Assembly (NCBI GenBank): GCA_001687465.1
Contig: LVLI01003548.1
Span: 1-11,749, forward strand
Direction of reading: 5' to 3'
Source of the DNA: Halocafeteria seosinensis
Taxonomy: Eukaryota > Sar > Bigyra > Bicosoecida
DNA: 11,749 nucleotides
Position numbers and translations under genes: made by a program. Numbering within the stretch: position 1 is the first letter of the stretch; every line of letters starts with the position of its first letter. Below are positions 7,860-11,749 of this stretch, piece after piece. The notes below the pieces were generated by a model that made no database searches, was not told the origin of the DNA, and saw only the letters and a list, made by a program, of their open reading frames with translations.

Positions 7860-9033
7860 ATGACGGTACGGGTAAGAAAAAGTGGTAGTTTAAACACAGA
7901 AAAATTCTTACATCGGGAGTGCACCGTACTTCTCCATAATTCCTTCATACGGGGGCAGTTAACGACTATACCGAAGATCACGTCCTCTGGAGCATTCGCT
8001 GTCTTCTTAGCAATAATTGCCGCCGCAGCAGAGGCTAGGACACAACTACGATAGATAACTCAAAGATGGGAAGCTTAATGAATATTCTGGAGATACAAGT
8101 GCCTTCAGTGTAGACTCTAAATGGGTTGATACCGGTAGCAACTCACTGTACGTGGACACATCTGGGATAAGGGGTTGTACTAACAGGCTTAATTACTACC
8201 CTAAACGAGGTGATATAATTGAGGCTGTGTATCCCGTTCATGCTTTTCGAGGTCGCTGGTGTGAGCCTCATATTGGGCTTGTCTTTGGAGGAAGCCATAT
8301 AGACTATACCTACAGAGTCCAGCACGTGTTCTACCCCGACCGTGCTACCGACGAACATGGGATCAGGATAATGAAATTTGAGGGCACGAGGGAATGGAAA
8401 CGAAAGTATTTAGGAGGGGGTGCTACTTGAAGGGGGACATACAAAATGAGAGTGTATTTCGAAGACCCAACAATCGAAGTCAAAGTGTTTACAGGGGGTT
8501 TTGACAACCTGGAAATGGAAGCATCGACGGATAATCAGCAACACAACGGCCAAAGGTTTGGATTCCAAGCGTATGGAGCCTTCTGTTCTGGGGATATTGC
8601 TGACGTCAAAATTAGTATTGACAGGATGGTAATTACGTGCGAAGGGTGCGTAAAAGCGAAAATACGATCGGCGTGTTCCTCCTATAGCTCGCAATTTTGT
8701 GATGCCTTCGATGACCAAGACAGTTGTAATCCATGTCTAAGTCACCAATATTCCCTAGCACAGGATCATCAATGCCATAATTGCGGTCCGCAATTTGCGG
8801 AGCGGGTGAAATTTCCAATGGTGATAAGAGTGCATGTACCCCATGTCCAAATCACCAATATTCATGACCAATGCCACGATTGCGATGCGGGTGAGATTTC
8901 CAATGACAAGCAAGACGGTTGCAGTTCTTATTTGAGGCATCAGTACTCTCCTGTTCAGGGCCATAAGTGCCACAGTTGCAGTGCAGGTAAAATTCCCAAT
9001 CACCGGAGGGATGGTTGTACCTTTTGTTTGAGG
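7860..9033 (+). pseudogene. Decayed surface/secreted protein gene with Cys-rich C-terminal repeats
   Basis: A frame with ATGs at 7773 and 7860 runs to a TAG at 8052-8054. It ends in a signal-peptide-like segment (GAFAVFLAIIAAAAEA, about 7987-8036). From 8059 another frame carries a beta-rich domain (SKWVDTGSNSLYV, PHIGLVFGGSHIDYTYRVQ). This is broken by an in-frame TGA at 8428-8430 and then resumes in the same frame (MRVYFEDPTIEVKVF, FGFQAYGAFCSGD). From about 8640 come Cys-rich repeats of pattern CxxCxxHQYSxxxxxxCHxC-AGxI-N. One repeat (AGEISNGDKSACTPCPNHQYS minus its last residue) lies in another frame at 8802-8864, flanked by compensating shifts. The coding signal stops at the inverted junction near 9033. 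The architecture parallels the intact gene at 3512-6460, but the N-terminal domain is different. Introns or sequencing errors could explain part of the damage, not easily all of it. Confidence 0.7.
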
Positions 9034-10236
9034 CCTTACATGGAACACACCCATCTCTTTATGAATTTGGAACCTTTTGAAGTCCGCACACGGTGCATTT
9101 GTTGTCATCTGTACGCGCATATTCATAGCCTTTTGCAGTCTTTGCATCATCAACTTCGTTGTCGGGTACCGTCCCAGGTCCAAAGCTTATATAGTACTCG
9201 TGGTTCGCGTCTGGGATTTTGCCACTACCACAAGATTGACACGTTGCGTCGTTTTTGGTGACCGTTGTTGCCACAACTTCGGCTTTGCACTCCTTGCAAC
9301 CAGATCGACCGTCATTAAGCCCTCCCCGGGTCCACATGTCTTGCAAGTTGAATCCCCTCCTTCTGAATACTGGTGACTTGGGCAAGAAACACAGTCATCT
9401 TGGTCCGCATTCGGGATAGTACCAACGTTGCACGATTTGGCACGTGTAGTCACCAGCACCCGCATATTTCCCCGCAGTACACCTTTGACACAGGTCTACT
9501 GTACTGAGTTCTGGATCAGGAGCCTTGCAAGGACCACAAGTTTCCCTGATTATGTAGCTTTATCCAATATCGGGTGGCCCGGGCTCCTTGCTAAGCTCAT
9601 TACCAAGCAGATCACCCGGCTGCTGACCACCACTTCCAAGTTGGAAGGCCTCGCCGGGTTCGAAAGGCCCCCAAGACTTTATTAGGTGATCTCGTTTTAC
9701 ACCGTGAATATCAATGGAGTTGACCTCTTCCCACTTGGCGTTCGCATCGTCCGTTCTCAAACGTCTCCCTCAACCAGTACAGGATGAACTCACGACACTG
9801 ATGCCTCATTCATGCCACTCTCTTCGCTTCCTACATTGTCGTCTGCCAATACTGTAACCAGTATATTGCTAGTGGGATTGTCGTGAAATATAGCCACCAT
9901 TACGTACTTCGAATCAAGATCGCTAGCCGGATGTACATGTATACGGGTAACATCAATCGTATACTTGACCTGTATTTTATCACCTCTCCATTAGTTACCA
10001 GGATTGCTTCTCTTATCGGCATAGCCGTCTCCTGTCAGCCTGTTAGACTAAATTCGCTCTCGAGTGGGTTCGAGTCCGGGGTTACCTTCTTTCGAGCAGG
10101 ACACATCAAAGTAGTAGTCACCACGACGAACACTTGAACTCGAATCCCTGGACGACATGATATCACTGTTGCTAACTTCATTATTTGCTATCCTCTTTAA
10201 GCTTATCCTCTTGTTTTCTTGTCTTGTGTATAAGGC
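9034..10236 (-). pseudogene. Decayed minus-strand gene: ectodomain plus Cys-rich repeats
   Basis: Reading leftward from 10236, one frame encodes SSSSVRRGDYYFDVSCSKEG, then YADKRSNPGN, then a beta-rich stretch (KYVMVAIFHDNPTSN, ILVTVLADDN). It passes through a TAG at 10048-10050, a TAA at 9991-9993 and TGAs at 9790-9792 and 9757-9759. A one-base shift near 9760 leads into KWEEVNSIDIHGVKRDHLI and SWGPFEPGEAFQLGSGGQQ. A TAA at 9560-9562 follows, and the same frame resumes with RETCGPCKAP and CQRCTAGKYAGAGDYTC. Frame changes near 9440 and 9315 separate further Cys repeats (NADQDDCVSCPSHQYSEGG; CQSCGSGKIPDANHEY; CTVCGLQKVPNS). A TAA at 9059-9061 follows, then RDGCVPC up to the junction at 9033. 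The repeats match those of the plus-strand relic (HQYS, GKIPN, DGCxxC). All three stop codons occur, so a simple code reassignment does not rescue it. Confidence 0.7.
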
Positions 10237-11029
10237 TTATAAGGGGTTTCTTCGTTTTCTTCTGACGATCACCGTAGGCTTAACGCGACCACCGCTTCTA
10301 TCTATGCAAGAACCGCGTTAAACTGAGAACAAACTGTCCCAGTGGCTTTCCACCGACAGCTTCCCGGTATAAGCTATGAATGTGCGAGTACAAAGGGATG
10401 AATATTTCCCTGGTCCATCAGTTCTGCCTCGGGAGTTGGTCCCTCGCCAGTTAGGTGGCCACACAAGACGGCCATTTCACCAACCTGCGGATGTTGGGAC
10501 AGTTTGTTATTGATGTTTAAGGTCGTTACTGAAGATTACCTCCCTGTGCTGTAATGATTTCATTTGTGAAATGCAGAACATGGAAAGTACCGTCCGCCTG
10601 CCGCCCCATCACATATGATACACTGCAGTCGTTCCGGTATATGAAGAAAACGAGCGAGGGAGCGTAACGAAAAACTATGGCTCTATTTGCGTTTCATTGA
10701 AAGCAAAAGAGGTAGCGATGCAAAACGATTTTCGTCGGTTCGGTTGGCCCCATCACCACAGTAGCACCATTCTACATTACTCCACCTACTGCAAGGGTCT
10801 CTACGCTCTAGAATATCTGAGAACCCGATGCTAACTTTAGATCGCCATGCACATAACACCAAGGAGAGATCAGCGTAGTGGAGTAGAACGCACGAGAGAG
10901 AGAGCAGACTGTTCCTCGGCGTCTTATTCCAGAGCTATCAGACTTAAGCTTGGGGAGTATGCTTGCTGAGTTACTGGGAAGACAAACATAAATGCGCTCA
11001 CAAACGTTTACAGAAAACACGCGAGTCAT
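10237..11029 (-). pseudogene. Degenerate coding-like tract, perhaps the 5' part of the minus-strand relic
   Basis: In the same frame as the preceding relic, 10318-10476 encodes NSRGRTDGPGKYSSL and FIAYTGKLSVESHW. It is bounded by a TAA at 10318-10320 and a TGA at 10477-10479, with another TAA at 10237-10239. A competing frame over the same DNA (LCGHLTGEGPTPEAELMDQG) also looks protein-like, so the frame is uncertain. Upstream, in a different frame, 10529-10693 encodes RAIVFRYAPSLVFFIYRND, then SYVMGRQADGTFHVLHFTNE. It lies between a TAA at 10526-10528 and a TGA at 10694-10696. That frame continues past a TAG at 10772-10774 to a 73-codon piece with an ATG at 11027-11029. No family is recognised. 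FIAYTGKLSV-S-W may correspond to the EYSGDTSAFSVDSKW region of the plus-strand relic, which would tie this tract to the same family. Confidence 0.4.
10328..10508. repeat. 14-bp perfect inverted repeat bounding a 181-bp segment
   Basis: AACAAACTGTCCCA at 10328-10341 is the exact reverse complement of TGGGACAGTTTGTT at 10495-10508. No clear target-site duplication flanks it. It could be a MITE-like insertion or the stem of a large RNA hairpin; small nested pairs such as GTGG-CTTT-CCAC at 10342-10353 lie inside. Coding-like frames run through the segment, which argues against a clean recent insertion. Confidence 0.55.
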
Positions 11030-11086
11030 TTATTAAAAAAAGACTAGGATCATTGACTTCTACGCTACTTTTCATACAAATAACGC

Positions 11087-11387
11087 GAAGACTTCACTTG
11101 GCACGCGGCGGATGATCTACGGCTGGACTTTGGAGTTGTAGGATTCGAGAAGCACGTGCAGGACTTTAGGAGCAGAGCAGAAGCAACAACACCAGGAACG
11201 GGGGAAACTGACGAGGCAATCGCAGAAGAACAAGGCCCGGTGGCGAATGCCCACTCCTGAGGAGCGAGGCCCAAGGCGCTCTGAAAGGATACGTGTGAAG
11301 AACCTCATACTCACAAAGAGTCCGAGTGTTGGTGACCACAGGTGTAGGCAATGCAAGAGGGCCCTGGGAACATCTTCGACGGCGTGA
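11087..11387 (+). pseudogene. Small polar coding-like fragment, two frames
   Basis: One frame, open from just after the TAA at 11081-11083, encodes acidic sequence (EDFTWHAADDLRLDFGVVGF, then ETDEAIAEEQGPVANA) and stops at about 11258. A second frame, open from 11142 to the TGA at 11385-11387, encodes basic sequence (PTPEERGPRRSERIRVKNLI, then a CxxC in HRCRQCKRALG). The RRSERIR string resembles linkers common in Ty1/copia polyproteins, but it is far too short to call a retroelement. No start codon can be assigned and the function is unknown. Confidence 0.25.
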
Positions 11388-11467
11388 AGATCCCCCAACT
11401 ACATTTCCACTAAGCCGGTAGGCCATAAATTATACACACTAACTTTGCACAGTTGATTTCAGCCATT

Positions 11468-11749
11468 CTAAAGAGAACTTCTCTTTTTCCGCGGTCCGTG
11501 CTTGGGTTTTAGTGACACTTGAACACCATCAGGATGGTATGCTTTCCGACAAAAGCCATTGATTCTCTCGAGGTCGTCCAATCTAACCTGCTTAAATTGC
11601 CGCTTGCTGTTGCCTTTGATCATTTTCATTGCGGAAACAGGGGCTTCCCCTTCTGCATCCAGCTTACAGTCGAAGTCGAATGAATCCTCCCTTGAAAAGG
11701 GTGATTTCCGATCTCGTATTCGGGGTGGAAAGACAGTAATGCAGACAAG
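11468..11749 (-). CDS. C-terminal 93 residues of an unidentified protein (partial)
   Basis: A minus-strand frame is open from the right edge of the window to the TAG at 11468-11470, with no stop in 93 codons. It is acidic in the middle (REDSFDFDCKLDAEGEAP), then mixed (KQVRLDDLERINGFCRKAYH), and ends in a basic tail (KPKHGPRKKRSSL). The gene's start lies outside the window. An in-window ATG (residue 41 of the fragment) is a less likely start. The basic C-terminus could be a nuclear localisation or nucleic-acid-binding tail. No family is recognised, and coding status rests on length and composition only. Confidence 0.5.
   Translation of the reverse strand, partial: LVCITVFPPRIRDRKSPFSREDSFDFDCKLDAEGEAPVSAMKMIKGNSKRQFKQVRLDDLERINGFCRKAYHPDGVQVSLKPKHGPRKKRSSL

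Noticed and set aside
9077-9376. Plus-strand frame with a hydrophobic segment across the minus-strand relic
   Set aside because: It is antisense to well-patterned Cys repeats on the minus strand and has no repeat pattern of its own.
10067-10077. GGTTCGAGTCC, a perfect tRNA B-box (TPsiC loop) match on the plus strand
   Set aside because: The bases flanking the loop do not form the 5-bp T stem (GTGGG against CCGGG), no A-box or acceptor stem lies at the right distance, and the minus strand here reads as part of the decayed protein gene.
11142-11387. Ty1/copia retroelement suggested by PRRSERIR and a CxxC
   Set aside because: No integrase, reverse transcriptase, LTR or primer-binding site is visible in the window; one short motif is not enough.

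Overview
The window looks like nuclear DNA of a eukaryote, probably a protist or alga. Three things support this. The one clearly intact gene encodes a large secreted, multiply N-glycosylated, Cys-rich protein of metazoan/protist type. Candidate GT-AG introns are visible. Long non-coding and decayed stretches lie between coding islands, and there is no operon structure and no ribosome-binding sites. I cannot name the species from the sequence. The long intronless gene and compact spacing would suit a red alga or a similar intron-poor lineage, but that is inference.

Layout. 1-280: AT-rich minisatellite, short direct repeats and a perfect 54-bp palindrome. 281-2682 (+): consecutive coding-like stretches in changing frames, either one multi-exon gene or a decaying gene, product unknown. 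They include a good splice donor/acceptor pair (843-1009) and a second possible small intron. 2683-3511: weak minus-strand coding fragments only. 3512-6460 (-): an intact 982-residue secreted protein with a signal peptide, a ~125-residue N-terminal domain, three tandem ~207-216-residue modules, about five ~40-residue Cys-rich repeats and a strongly basic C-terminus. 6461-7772: no convincing gene; one CRE-like palindrome. 7860-9033 (+) and 9034-about 10236 (-): two decayed genes, tail to tail, both with an ectodomain-like N-terminal part followed by the same general kind of Cys-rich repeats. Both carry in-frame stops and frameshifts. 10237-11029 (-): further degenerate coding-like sequence, perhaps the upstream part of the minus-strand relic. 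11087-11387 (+): polar coding fragment. 11468-11749 (-): C-terminal 93 residues of a gene running off the right edge.

Taken together, the centre and right of the window look like a cluster of fast-evolving secreted or cell-surface proteins. One member is intact and internally amplified. Two neighbours have collapsed and meet at an inverted junction near 9033. The shared architecture (variable N-terminal modules plus ephrin-receptor/GCC2-GCC3-like Cys repeats) suggests extracellular recognition, adhesion or matrix roles. No ligand or activity can be read from the sequence.
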